In this document: positions 15,281 through 24,079 of the stretch, one piece after another | How positions within the stretch are numbered: the first letter of the stretch is position 1 | How the letters are laid out: every line of letters starts with the position of its first letter | DNA from: Bacillota bacterium | GTDB lineage: Bacteria > Bacillota > Clostridia > Christensenellales > Aristaeellaceae | Length of the DNA: 43,021 nt | Direction: 5' to 3' | Assembly: GCA_023415145.1 (NCBI GenBank) | Contig: JAEZLW010000199.1 | Coordinates: forward strand, 1 to 43,021 | Made by a program: the position numbers and the translations under genes | Notes under the pieces: model-generated | What the model was told of the DNA's origin: nothing | The model's input: the letters and a program-made list of their open reading frames with translations, nothing else | The model's database searches: none

Positions 15281-17046
15281 AGCACAATTTCCGCGTTCTT
15301 TTATATGTGCTTGTATTGGCGCTGTGCCTTGCGCTTGGCGGATGCATGATGGAACCTGCTGTGGAGACGACTTCATCAGATCAGCAGGCGGCACCCGTAC
15401 GAAAAGCTGACATACAAAGTATCAACGAGCTGCCTTTAAAGGATGACGCATCTTTGTACAGCGAATATGACCCCGCCTCCCTTGCTTGTTATTACATCAC
15501 GCTCCGCAAAGGAAACGCGGCGGACGGCACTAACCATACGTTTGAGGAAGTCAATTCGTATTTGAATCTTCAAGGCATGACAGGCGTTGAAAAAATCAAA
15601 ACGGAAATCATCTTCCAGGTAGGGGACGAGAGGGGCCCGCTGCCGGGTGAGCTTGGTTTTAACGCCACCGAACCGAACGCGACCATCAACGTTCGGGGCC
15701 GCACCAGCACAGGGTATCCGCAAAAGTCCTACCGCATCGACCTGTATGACAATGCAGGCACGGTAAGGGGCCAAAAGGCAATCGCTCTGAACAAGCATCC
15801 CAACGACCCGACGCGGCTGCGCAACATGCTGTTTTTCAGGCTTTTGCAGGATGTACCCGACCTTTTGAGCCTAAGAACACAGTTCGTGCAGGTTTTTGTG
15901 AAGGATGAAACAAAGACAGAGCCTGATGAGGCGTTTGTGGATTATGGCCTGTATACGCAGGTGGAGCTGCCAAACGGGCGGTATTTGCGCAACCATTCCC
16001 TCAGCCGCAACGGGAATCTGTACAAGGCCAACATGTGCGAGTTGTACCGGTACGAAGACAAAATCCGCCTCGCGACGGATCCCAATTATGATCTCAAGTC
16101 ATTCAGCGAGGTATTGGAACCAAAAACAGGCGAAGACCATACGAAGCTCATTGCCATGCTGGAGGCGGTGAACGATTACGCCATCCCCATTGAAAGCGTG
16201 GTTGAGAAATATTTCGACATCAATAATCTGACCAGCTACCTGGCGTTCAATCTTCTGATGGGCAACCCGGACAGCTCCGCCCAGAACTATTTGTTGTACA
16301 GCCCTTTAAACAGCGACAAGTGGTATTATCTGCTGTGGGATGGCGACGGTGCACTGGCCTATTATGAGGACGAGCTGCTAAAGAATACCTGGACAGAAGC
16401 GGATTGGACAAAAGGCATATCCGATTACTGGGGGATCGTTTTGTTCAACCGTATGTTCCGTATTCCACAATACCGGCAATTGCTCAAGCAGAAGGTGGAG
16501 CAGCTTCATGAAATTATCACGCCGGAGCGGATCGCCAAGCTGATAGGGGAATACCGGACCGTCGTGGATCTGTTTACGCGCCGGATGCCGGATGCCATCA
16601 ACCTTGGCTGCACCCTGGAACAGATCGATTTGATTTATCAAAACATGCCCTATGATACGCAAAGGGCCTACCAACACTTTTTGGATTCATTGGAAAAGCC
16701 GATGCCATTCTTTCTGGGCGATGTGGAAAAAACGGGCGACACATTGATTATGCCATGGAGCGATGCGTACGATTTTGACGGAGAGCTGGTGTATTACGAT
16801 GTTCAGGTTGCTGCCGACTGGTCGTTTCAGCCGGAATCAATTGTTTTTGAAAGCAAAAGGCAGCTAAAGCTGCAAACGGAGATTCCCATCCTGCCCGAAG
16901 GCACGTATTACTGGCGCGTCAGGGCAACCAATGAAAGCGGGGAAACACAAATCGCCTTCGATCAGGTTTTCTCGGCCACTGGCGCACACCAGGGCATGCG
17001 CCGCTTCTTCATCACAAAGGACGGGCAGGTGAACAATCCGCAATGA
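15277..17046 (+). CDS. CotH-kinase family lipoprotein with C-terminal Fn3-like domain
   Basis: A 589-residue lipoprotein: signal peptide with lipobox 'LALGGC' (Cys23). The CotH kinase domain spans about residues 115-470 ('INVRGRTSTGYPQKSYRI', 'GLYTQVELPNGRYL', 'GNPDSSAQNYLLY' with Asp332/Asn337, and 'LLWDGDGAL' with Asp355/Asp357). A beta-sandwich, fibronectin-like segment ends in 'GTYYWRVRATNESG'. CotH proteins are atypical kinases; the Bacillus one phosphorylates spore-coat proteins. Here the protein should be anchored outside the membrane and is translated directly from the Pel message (4-nt overlap on both sides). That points to modification or anchoring of the exopolymer or of a matrix protein rather than the spore coat. 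Confidence 0.87.
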   Translation: MKHNFRVLLYVLVLALCLALGGCMMEPAVETTSSDQQAAPVRKADIQSINELPLKDDASLYSEYDPASLACYYITLRKGNAADGTNHTFEEVNSYLNLQGMTGVEKIKTEIIFQVGDERGPLPGELGFNATEPNATINVRGRTSTGYPQKSYRIDLYDNAGTVRGQKAIALNKHPNDPTRLRNMLFFRLLQDVPDLLSLRTQFVQVFVKDETKTEPDEAFVDYGLYTQVELPNGRYLRNHSLSRNGNLYKANMCELYRYEDKIRLATDPNYDLKSFSEVLEPKTGEDHTKLIAMLEAVNDYAIPIESVVEKYFDINNLTSYLAFNLLMGNPDSSAQNYLLYSPLNSDKWYYLLWDGDGALAYYEDELLKNTWTEADWTKGISDYWGIVLFNRMFRIPQYRQLLKQKVEQLHEIITPERIAKLIGEYRTVVDLFTRRMPDAINLGCTLEQIDLIYQNMPYDTQRAYQHFLDSLEKPMPFFLGDVEKTGDTLIMPWSDAYDFDGELVYYDVQVAADWSFQPESIVFESKRQLKLQTEIPILPEGTYYWRVRATNESGETQIAFDQVFSATGAHQGMRRFFITKDGQVNNPQ

Positions 17047-17780
17047 AAAGCGCTGCTTACCGCCATGAACTAAAATACATCATCAACAAGCCTGACTGGG
17101 CATTGCTGAAAACCAGGATGATGGGTGTAATCCCAAGGGACAAACACGCCGGGGAAAACGGCGAATACTGGATTCGAAGCCTCTACTTTGACGATTACTG
17201 GAATACCGCGTATGAAGAAAAGGAGTTGGGGGTACTGCTCCGCCACAAATACCGCATCCGTGTTTACAATTGCTCCGACCAAACGATCATGCTGGAGCGA
17301 AAGAACAAGTTTGGCCAGTACATTCTAAAGGAAAGCGTTCCCCTGACGCGCATGGAAACGCAATTGCTTTTGGATGGCGATTACGGCTTTCTCAAAAAGA
17401 GCGGGCAAAATCTCAAGCAAGAGTTCTACTATGAGTGCACCTCCAGGCTCATGCGCCCGCGGGTGATGGTGGATTATGACCGGGAGCCGTTTGTCTTGGA
17501 ATCAGGGGATGTGCGTATTACCTTTGACAAGCATGTGCGCGCCGGGTTCGGAACGTTTGATCTGTTTGACAAGACACTTCCGGCATTGGAAGTGCTTCGC
17601 GCCGATCAAATGATTATGGAAGTGAAATTCACCACATTTTTGCCCGCCGTCGTAAGAAGGCTACTGCCGCCCAGGTCAAGCATCATGACGGCGGCTTCCA
17701 AATATGTGCTGTGCTGCGATGCCGCGGTAAGGAATCAACACAAGAACAGAACGGAGGGGCTTTTATGGGAGGCGCGCTGA
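17043..17780 (+). CDS. VTC-domain protein (polyphosphate polymerase fold)
   Basis: A 245-residue soluble protein consisting almost entirely of a VTC domain in the CYTH/triphosphate-tunnel superfamily. All the tunnel residues expected of an active VTC polymerase can be matched by pattern: Lys11 ('RHELKYII'), Arg71 and Arg73 ('YRIRVYN'), Lys87 ('LERKNKF'), Arg147 ('DYDREPF'), Arg158 ('VRITFDKHV'), the metal ligand Glu193 ('MEVKF') and Lys220 ('ASKYVLC'). In yeast Vtc4 these bind and extend polyphosphate from ATP. Whether the bacterial protein makes polyphosphate or uses another phosphorylated substrate is unknown. It overlaps the CotH gene (ATGA) and the DUF4956 gene (16 nt). Confidence 0.9.
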   Translation: MKSAAYRHELKYIINKPDWALLKTRMMGVIPRDKHAGENGEYWIRSLYFDDYWNTAYEEKELGVLLRHKYRIRVYNCSDQTIMLERKNKFGQYILKESVPLTRMETQLLLDGDYGFLKKSGQNLKQEFYYECTSRLMRPRVMVDYDREPFVLESGDVRITFDKHVRAGFGTFDLFDKTLPALEVLRADQMIMEVKFTTFLPAVVRRLLPPRSSIMTAASKYVLCCDAAVRNQHKNRTEGLLWEAR

Positions 17781-18463
17781 CATTCAATGACATCATCAAG
17801 AAATCGGTGCTGGAGGCCGGCAGTTTTTTGCAGGGCGTATCCTTGGAGACCATCATCAGGGCAGCGGTCTATATCCTGTTGTCCCTGGTCATCGGGCTTG
17901 TACTGTTCTGGTTGTACCGCAAAACGTATTCCGGTGTGGTATACAGCCGTTCCTTCGCGGTGTCGCTGGCGGGCATGACGGTGATGACCTGTACGATTAT
18001 CGTTACCATCCAATCCAACGTGGTGCTGTCCCTGGGTATGGTAGGCGCACTGTCCATTGTCAGGTACAGGACGGCCGTAAAAGAGCCGATGGATCTGATG
18101 TTTTTGTTTATGGCGGTGGCAACAGGGATTGCAACCGGCGCGGGCATGTTCTACATCGCTGTTTTGGCCATCGTCGTCATGAGTCTGCTGCTTTTCATAC
18201 TCCGCACAAGAAAGCACCGGCGCGATGAGATGTATATCCTTCTCATACACTACACGGGCGAAGGCGTGGATGACATGGTCCGCCGCGCCCTGGGCACAAA
18301 CCCATACCAGATCAAATCAAAAACCATGCGCAAGCAGGATGTGGAAATGGCCGTTGAGGTGCGGGTGAAAAAAGGCAGGCTCGGCTTTTTGGATCAGATC
18401 CGCATGATGGAACAGGTAAACGATGTGACGCTGGTGCAGTACAACGGCGATTACATTGATTGA
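17765..18463 (+). CDS. DUF4956 membrane protein, partner of the VTC protein
   Basis: A 232-residue protein with about four hydrophobic segments in residues 25-155, including the family signature 'VLSLGMVGALSIVRYRTAVKEP'. A C-terminal cytoplasmic alpha/beta domain follows (about residues 160-232). DUF4956 proteins are repeatedly encoded beside VTC and CotH proteins; their activity is undescribed. The membrane part may be the channel or anchor through which the VTC product is moved or presented. GGAGGGG at 17753-17759 supports ATG 17765 over earlier in-frame codons. It is the last clearly coupled gene of the Pel operon. Confidence 0.9.
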   Translation: MGGALTFNDIIKKSVLEAGSFLQGVSLETIIRAAVYILLSLVIGLVLFWLYRKTYSGVVYSRSFAVSLAGMTVMTCTIIVTIQSNVVLSLGMVGALSIVRYRTAVKEPMDLMFLFMAVATGIATGAGMFYIAVLAIVVMSLLLFILRTRKHRRDEMYILLIHYTGEGVDDMVRRALGTNPYQIKSKTMRKQDVEMAVEVRVKKGRLGFLDQIRMMEQVNDVTLVQYNGDYID

Positions 18464-18536
18464 TGAAAATACAAAGATATCATGCTTCGCAGTCAATACC
18501 TATCTGGTGCTAATCGTAACACACTACAGGACAATC

Positions 18537-18609
18537 GTAGGGCGTGCGCTTGCCCCCGCCGAACGCATCGGTACTATGTTCAGGCGACGGGAGCAAGCCC
18601 CCGCCCTAC
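18537..18609. repeat. Imperfect palindromic REP/MITE-like element
   Basis: The left arm (18537-18561) begins GTAGGGCG and contains CTTGCCCCCGCCG. The right arm (18585-18609), read in reverse, gives GTAGGGCGGGGGCTTGCTCCCG. The arms match at about 20 of 25 positions around a 23-base centre. It lies in the 198-base gap between the DUF4956 gene and the DUF4832 gene. Such GC-rich intergenic palindromes are usually dispersed repeats; no second copy of this type is seen in the window. Confidence 0.65.
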
Positions 18610-18661
18610 ACCGAATCAACTGTTGAATTTTTTAGTAAGTAAAGTACATGAGGTGCTTTTC

Positions 18662-20041
18662 ATGATCCGTTTGCGCGTGCTTGCTTTGGCGCTGATGATT
18701 TCTGTATTGATAATGGCCGCTGGAAGTGCATCCGCTGTCACGGTGGCCGTCAACTATCCGGAAAGCGGCAGGGAGCTTGTAAACCCCTATATCGGGAACG
18801 CGGCCTGGGCAAACGACGCGTCAAAGCGGGAGCAGCCCTTTACCCTTTTATATGCCGGCCTTTTGTGGTCTGATTTTGAACCCAAGGAAGGCGTATACGA
18901 CTTCAAGGCGTTTGAAAAGGCCAATCATTTTGACAAATGGCGCAAGGAAGGCAAGCATGTCATCCTCCGCTTTGTCATGGACCAGCCGGGGAGTAAAAGC
19001 CACAGGGACATTCCGGACTGGCTTTATACAAAAACCGGCAAGGATGGCGAAGCATACAAAACTTCATACGGCCGTGGGTACAACCCCAACTACGAAAATC
19101 CGGTGCTGATTGAGGCCCATGCCAAAGCCATCGCGGCGCTGGGTGAGCGGTACGGGCAGGACCCGTTCATTGCGTACGTGGAACTGGGCTCCCTGGGGCA
19201 TTGGGGGGAATGGCATGTGTACAGCAAGCTGCGTCCGCTTCCGCCTTCCTCTGTCAGGGAGTTGTATGTGGCGCCATACCTTACCGCATTCCCAATGGCC
19301 AAGCTGATGATGCGGCGGCCCTTTTCCAACGCCGCCCAATACAACATGGGGCTGTTCAATGATTCTTCGGGGGATGCAAAAGCAACGGACACATGGCTTG
19401 ACTGGATCGAAAACGGCGGCACATACAACCAGACGGGCGAGAAAAAAGCCCTTGTTCCCATGAAAGATGCGTGGCTTACAGCGCCCATCGGCGGCGAGCT
19501 TTCCACCAGCTTTGACGATACGGAATTTCTCAAGGCCGGCATGCTGGATAAAACCTTGCGCCTTTTTGAACGCTCCCATACAAGCTGGATTGGCCCCGGA
19601 AGCTTTGTCAATGTAAAGCGTGACGGGCAATATCAAAAAGCGCTGGATCAGGTGAACCGCATGATCGGTTACCGCCTTCGCGTTTCGGAAAGTGAAGTTT
19701 CGCAAACATCTGACGGGGCTGTGAATATAACCCTTGACTGGGTGAATGATGGAATCGCTCCTTTTTACTTTGACTGGCTTCCCGCTTTGCGTGTCGCGGG
19801 TGATGATGGTTTTGAAACAATTTTGAATTTGGATATGAAGCTTGCGGATGTGCAGCCGGGGAAGACGGTGACGGTAAGCGTGCCCATGGATGAATCGGTA
19901 TTACCGATAGGGAAATGTACTATATACGTGGGGATCATCGATCCTTCTACCGGGGATGCTGGGATTGAGCTTGCCATGGATACGGCAAGGGATGGAAAGT
20001 GGTTTGAGTTGTTTCATTTGACGATGCCGGATCTCAAATAA
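18662..20041 (+). CDS. Secreted DUF4832-family (glycosidase-like barrel) protein
   Basis: A 459-residue secreted protein: signal peptide ending near 'GSASA' (about residue 25). A barrel-like region follows with 'LLWSDFEPKEGVYDF', 'HVILRFVMDQPG' and 'YVELGSLGHWGEWH', then a C-terminal beta-sandwich ('DITLDWVNDG'-type). These match the DUF4832/DUF4874 group, which resembles clan-A glycoside hydrolases but is not biochemically characterised. GAGGTG precedes ATG 18662; the longer upstream frame runs through the palindromic repeat and is not believed. It lies 198 bases beyond the Pel operon on the same strand. A role in Pel trimming or release is plausible, because the PelA here lacks a hydrolase domain, but this is inference. 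Confidence 0.8.
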   Translation: MIRLRVLALALMISVLIMAAGSASAVTVAVNYPESGRELVNPYIGNAAWANDASKREQPFTLLYAGLLWSDFEPKEGVYDFKAFEKANHFDKWRKEGKHVILRFVMDQPGSKSHRDIPDWLYTKTGKDGEAYKTSYGRGYNPNYENPVLIEAHAKAIAALGERYGQDPFIAYVELGSLGHWGEWHVYSKLRPLPPSSVRELYVAPYLTAFPMAKLMMRRPFSNAAQYNMGLFNDSSGDAKATDTWLDWIENGGTYNQTGEKKALVPMKDAWLTAPIGGELSTSFDDTEFLKAGMLDKTLRLFERSHTSWIGPGSFVNVKRDGQYQKALDQVNRMIGYRLRVSESEVSQTSDGAVNITLDWVNDGIAPFYFDWLPALRVAGDDGFETILNLDMKLADVQPGKTVTVSVPMDESVLPIGKCTIYVGIIDPSTGDAGIELAMDTARDGKWFELFHLTMPDLK

Positions 20042-20074
20042 AAGCGGTCAACCGGCAGATAAACACATGCCCGG

Positions 20075-20593
20075 CTAATCAAGAAGTACTCCGGATTTGG
20101 ACACATCCGGTACAGTGCAGCTGGCCGCGTTGAAGCAGCACGGCCTTTTATCGCCTTTTTGCAGTTTGGAGCAGGCCACATCGATTCTTTTTCTGCGTGT
20201 CTTAGGGCTGTTGGTTGCGCGTATCCACCGAAGCCACTCCCACCTCGCCTTTACGGTAAGGCCGTTCCACTGGGTGACAAGGTCCGCATTGACAATGGCA
20301 TCCATGATATCCTCGGGGATCATTGGCTCCGCCCATTCATCGGCAATTTCTATGTCGAAGGACACTGTCTGGCCAAGTGCCGCTCGCGATTTTTCACACA
20401 ATTCGCTGCTCACTTCAAGCCAATGGCTCCCTCTCCCGTCCGGCTCCAAGGGCGCTTGAAAGGCAGTGCCATTCATTGTCCCTTGTACCATCACCATGCC
20501 GCGGGAGGGCAGCCTTTCGCTGGCACTTAAGGGAAGCCGTATGATCATGCGCGATCCGACAAGGGACAGAACCGCTTCAAAAACGATGTTCAT
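20075..20593 (-). CDS. DUF1905 + YdeI/OmdA-domain protein (intact copy)
   Basis: A 172-residue protein with an N-terminal DUF1905 beta-barrel (residues 1 to about 85, 'MNIVFEAVLSLVG', 'GRGSHWLEVSSEL'). A C-terminal YdeI/OmpD-associated region follows (about 95-150, 'EDIMDAIVNADLVTQW', 'WLRWIRATNSPKTRRKRIDV'). Family members are linked to resistance against bacteriocins or antimicrobial peptides in some reports, but the mechanism is unknown. ATG 20593 is favoured because AAAGG lies at usual distance; an upstream ATG at 20614 is also in frame. A decayed, colinear second copy lies at 24205-24735. Confidence 0.85.
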   Translation of the reverse strand: MNIVFEAVLSLVGSRMIIRLPLSASERLPSRGMVMVQGTMNGTAFQAPLEPDGRGSHWLEVSSELCEKSRAALGQTVSFDIEIADEWAEPMIPEDIMDAIVNADLVTQWNGLTVKARWEWLRWIRATNSPKTRRKRIDVACSKLQKGDKRPCCFNAASCTVPDVSKSGVLLD

Positions 20594-20723
20594 ACCATTG
20601 TACCTTTCAATCATTAAGTCTCTTTCATAAAAATAGTATCATGCCCCCCATGTAAAATCAACAGCAGCAACCTGACGGGAGCATTGAATGCATATGGAAG
20701 CATGGTAGTATTAGGCATAGCGT

Positions 20724-21191
20724 TCAACCATTATCCGCACATTTCTCCAGATAGACCAAATTGACTTTGTTATGAAGAGCCTCCCGTTTGAATTCCTTGT
20801 ACCCGTGTTTCATATAAAGGGATAGATTTTTACTGCTTCTGTCGCTTGTAAACAATTCGTATCGTGAATCGGGGAACAAGGCTTCAATTGCCAACAACAG
20901 CTTTGTGCCGATCCCTTGATTTTGACAGGCCGGATGAACGATGAGCCTGCCGATATGCAGTGTGTTACCCAAAAGCCGCCCTCTGACGGACCCGGTAATA
21001 TCATCCGGTTTGTCCGGCTTGACTGCCTTTAGTATGATACCGGTATTGAAATCTTCTGTGATGCCCTCCAGTGTCTGGGTCAATGGCGGTATGGAAAAAT
21101 CATTGACCAATTGCGCCTCGCTTTGGTATGAAAGCTTTTGCAGGGATAGGATTGCCGGCAAATCTGCCATTTCTGCTTTTGTTATCATCAT
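20724..21191 (-). CDS. GNAT-family N-acetyltransferase
   Basis: A 155-residue GNAT enzyme with the acetyl-CoA pyrophosphate-binding motif 'LIVHPACQNQGIGTKLLL' in the middle and the final strand/helix 'SKNLSLYMKHGYKEFKRE'. The substrate is unknown; the 'I-tkAe-aDlpaIlsLQklsY' style N-terminus is common among small-molecule acetyltransferases. GGGAG precedes ATG 21191. It is a single gene: the upstream propeller gene ends in a terminator at 21275-21310. Confidence 0.88.
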   Translation of the reverse strand: MMITKAEMADLPAILSLQKLSYQSEAQLVNDFSIPPLTQTLEGITEDFNTGIILKAVKPDKPDDITGSVRGRLLGNTLHIGRLIVHPACQNQGIGTKLLLAIEALFPDSRYELFTSDRSSKNLSLYMKHGYKEFKREALHNKVNLVYLEKCADNG

Positions 21192-21274
21192 GCTGCTGCT
21201 CCCATTTGAAGAATGATTGGTTTATTATCGCTTTAACACGTCATAGCAGTCAAGTAGTCCATTCATCATTATCG

Positions 21275-21310
21275 TAAAAAACCGGATCGTACCTGAAGGC
21301 ACATCCGGCT
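21275..21310 (-). terminator. Rho-independent terminator of the beta-propeller gene
   Basis: Read on the minus strand, CCGGATGTGCC pairs with GGTACGATCCGG around a TTCA loop (21282-21308) with one mismatch. The run TTTTTT (21281-21276) follows. This lies about 90 bases beyond the stop of the propeller gene. Confidence 0.8.
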
Positions 21311-21401
21311 TCCATCACAAAAAGGAAAAGCATCGGCTATTCTCTTTTATGGCATATTGCGCTTATAAGAGGGCGAGAGCAGGTTTCATAGGATACCGCT
21401 A

Positions 21402-22376
21402 TCATCTGTCATACATACGGTCATCGAATGGACACGGGCAGATCGCGATGCCTCCCGGGCCTTCCGCGCCCGAAACGCTGCCAAGCGGCAGACCATAGGT
21501 GGTGAATACGGCCACCTGGCCGATGGCGGAAATAAACAGCTTGGTCTCGCAGGCATCCAAAGCGATTTGGTCTACGCCAAAAAACGATGAGATATTCAGT
21601 CCATGGGCGAACGAACGCTCAAGCGTCAGGCTGCCAGCCACCGGGTCGAAGGAGAAGATATCTACATTTGATGCTGTCAGCGCGAACAAATGCTTGCCGT
21701 CACGTGTAATAGCCAGGCTCTGCGGGTTTGCGGAGGATGGCGTACTGCCCAGCAAAGTGATCTGATGAGGGATCAGCGTGCTCAATACGCCGATGCTGCT
21801 GTTGTTGCTGTTATTGTTGGCCACAAAGGCAAACTGCCCGCAGGGGCTGAAAATGAGATTGATCGGGTTCGGCCCGGCGGGAAAACTTTGCCCAGTGTCC
21901 ACCAAAGAGCCGTTATTGTTGATCACGAACCTGTGAACGTCGTTGGTGAAGAATCCCGCCGTCAGCACAAGCTCGCGGCCCAAAGGAGATATGGCAATGG
22001 CCTGTGCATTGATGGGCAGTGTTGATACAAATGCGTTTTGTCTTGCTGAATAGGACACGATGTTTGGATTTGGGGTCGAACCGTCTACGGATAACGCGTA
22101 TTTGCCATCCGGCGTCAGCGCTACATCCTCAAGCAGCGTTGTGGTAACCGCGCTGCCCACAACGCGGGCCGGCCTTGCGCACAGGTCTATCTGAAACATG
22201 GTCATGCTGCTGAAGGAGGTTACAAATGCCCGTGTGCAGTTATTGTTAATGGCCACGTCAATGATGTCCGCGTCGATTGGCAGCTGCTGCAGCACCTCGA
22301 ATGTGTTTGTATTGAAAATGCTGATTCTTCTGTTGGCTCTTTCTACAACAATACCGAAAGATTCTCTTGTATACAT
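21402..22376 (-). CDS. YVTN/lactonase-like beta-propeller protein
   Basis: A 324-residue protein made of repeated blade-like segments ('VALTPDGKYALSVDG', 'AIAISPLGRELVLTAG', 'LIFSPCGQFAFVANNNSNN', 'LAITRDGKHLFALT'). This is the pattern of a seven-bladed YncE/lactonase propeller. No signal peptide or membrane segment is visible, so it is predicted to be cytoplasmic or released by another route. AAAGGAG precedes ATG 22376. It is divergent from the serine hydrolase gene and closed by its own terminator. Function is unknown; such propellers serve as binding scaffolds as often as enzymes. Confidence 0.8.
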   Translation of the reverse strand: MYTRESFGIVVERANRRISIFNTNTFEVLQQLPIDADIIDVAINNNCTRAFVTSFSSMTMFQIDLCARPARVVGSAVTTTLLEDVALTPDGKYALSVDGSTPNPNIVSYSARQNAFVSTLPINAQAIAISPLGRELVLTAGFFTNDVHRFVINNNGSLVDTGQSFPAGPNPINLIFSPCGQFAFVANNNSNNSSIGVLSTLIPHQITLLGSTPSSANPQSLAITRDGKHLFALTASNVDIFSFDPVAGSLTLERSFAHGLNISSFFGVDQIALDACETKLFISAIGQVAVFTTYGLPLGSVSGAEGPGGIAICPCPFDDRMYDR

Positions 22377-22490
22377 AGGTGATTACTCCTTTTCATATTG
22401 AAAAGATGATCTTCCCATATATCATATGGAATCCTTGCGCGATTTGTTCTCAAGTGCGTCTGACGTGACTTGAATAGGATACAAAGCTGT

Positions 22491-22520
22491 TTGACAGCGG
22501 GCATATGCTTATTGTATCAT
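22491..22520 (+). promoter_or_regulatory. Sigma-A promoter of the serine hydrolase gene
   Basis: TTGACA (22491-22496), an 18-base spacer and TATCAT (22515-22520) lie 54 bases before ATG 22574, in the divergent region between the propeller and hydrolase genes. Confidence 0.7.
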
Positions 22521-22573
22521 ATCCAAGGTCGTTGCATAATAATTCCATATCATGATGGGAGACATATAGGTTT

Positions 22574-24079
22574 ATGAAATACCGCATTGCTGTGGCGGCA
22601 ATGGTGCTGCTTTTTATCACATTCACGCCCCCTGCATTGGCAGCCAGTATGCTGGACGCCACCATGTCAGGTGCGATTGATCAATACGTCACAAGCCAAA
22701 TGCTAGACGGACAAATTCCAGGACTCTCCCTTGCCATCGTGAAGGAAGGAGAAACAATCTATCTCAAAGGGTACGGTTTTGCTGATGGCAGCCGTCCTGT
22801 AACGCCACAGACGCCCTTTACCATTTGTTCTGTCGGCAAGACATTTACGGCGTTGGCCATCCGGCAGCTGGCCGGCGAAGGGCTGCTCAGATATAGTGAT
22901 CCTGTGCAGCAATACATTCCATGGTTCACACTGGCCGATCCGGATGCTGCGGCATCCATCACCATCGGTCATCTGATCGGCCATAAAAGCGGCCTTTCCA
23001 CTGCCTCCGGTGTGGAAGCATATACCTATAATGCTGCCAATACAATCGAAGATGTGGTGAGCAGGCTGAAGAATGTCATGCCCAATCGAATGGTGGGGCT
23101 TACTGAGGAATACTCCAATCTGAATTTCATCATCCTTGGCCTTGTTATCGAAAAGGTATCCGGCATGACCTACGGCGAATACATCCAAAAGAACATTTTC
23201 GACAGGTTGGATATGATGCACAGCCATACATGCGTGGATGCAGCGGAAAAGGATGGGCTGGCCGTTGGCCACGCAATGTTCTATGGCTTCATGATCCCAA
23301 CCCGTGTGCCCCTGCCGCAAGCGCAGGTACCGGCAGGTTTTCAAATGGCCTCGGCGGAGGACATGGCGAAATTTGCCTCTTTGTATTTGAATAATGGATA
23401 CAAAAGCGGTGAATCTGTTTTCGAAAACAATGAACTGCCTGAATTGAAGACGCCTATGCCAAAGTATAAAAGAGGGGAAAAGCGGTACGGCACCTATTTC
23501 ATGGTGAATGGCAGCGGCCCCGATGGTTATCGGGGATACAATGGCCATGTGGGTGCTTCCAGTAATTACACCACGGTGATGATACTGAGCCCTGAACGCC
23601 GCATAGCCATCGTGGTGCTGACGAACTGTAACAACGGGCACGTAAGCCCTCCAATTTCAGCGCAGACCATCGCCAATGGCATCGGCTACCTGCTGGATAC
23701 TGGCACAGCCCCCGAAACGTGGAAGCTGAATCAAAGCGAAAAACACACACACTTCTTAACGCTCACCGTGATTTTCATTTTGTTGGGGATACGGGTATAC
23801 CGTTTGCGGCTTTTCAGGACAAATCTGAAAAAGAGCAAGGCGAAAAGGGCAGTCACATTGATTACGTATATCGTTTTGGATGGGCTGACACCGCTGTTCT
23901 TGCTCCTTGCACCGCCTTTGCTGCTCAACGCCACATGGGTTTACCTCCTGAATACCAATCCGCAGCTTTGGTTTCAGGTAACGCTGGCCAGCCTGGTATT
24001 GGCCATGGTTTTTGTGATAAAAAACATATTGCTGATGAAGGATTGGACAAGTAACGCAAGTGCGCCGCAAGAAATGTGA
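22574..24079 (+). CDS. Secreted/membrane serine hydrolase, beta-lactamase class C (AmpC/PBP-like) family
   Basis: A 501-residue protein: signal peptide (to about Ala23), penicillin-binding fold with the catalytic SxxK tetrad SVGK at Ser86-Lys89, the YSN motif at Tyr180-Asn182 and 'NGHVGASSNY' as the HxG equivalent. Three C-terminal hydrophobic helices (about 395-415, 432-455, 465-490) would anchor it in the membrane with the enzyme outside. The family includes D-aminopeptidases, esterases and peptidoglycan-related hydrolases, so beta-lactam resistance should not be assumed. It has its own promoter at 22491-22520. No clear terminator is seen after the stop. Confidence 0.9.
   Translation: MKYRIAVAAMVLLFITFTPPALAASMLDATMSGAIDQYVTSQMLDGQIPGLSLAIVKEGETIYLKGYGFADGSRPVTPQTPFTICSVGKTFTALAIRQLAGEGLLRYSDPVQQYIPWFTLADPDAAASITIGHLIGHKSGLSTASGVEAYTYNAANTIEDVVSRLKNVMPNRMVGLTEEYSNLNFIILGLVIEKVSGMTYGEYIQKNIFDRLDMMHSHTCVDAAEKDGLAVGHAMFYGFMIPTRVPLPQAQVPAGFQMASAEDMAKFASLYLNNGYKSGESVFENNELPELKTPMPKYKRGEKRYGTYFMVNGSGPDGYRGYNGHVGASSNYTTVMILSPERRIAIVVLTNCNNGHVSPPISAQTIANGIGYLLDTGTAPETWKLNQSEKHTHFLTLTVIFILLGIRVYRLRLFRTNLKKSKAKRAVTLITYIVLDGLTPLFLLLAPPLLLNATWVYLLNTNPQLWFQVTLASLVLAMVFVIKNILLMKDWTSNASAPQEM

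Noticed and set aside
18482..18661. N-terminal extension of the DUF4832 protein
   Set aside because: The upstream frame translates through the palindromic repeat and would bury the signal peptide; ATG 18662 has a ribosome site.
22574..24079. Beta-lactam resistance gene
   Set aside because: SxxK/YxN/HxG motifs define a broad serine hydrolase group and the C-terminal membrane helices are unlike AmpC; no resistance function can be claimed.
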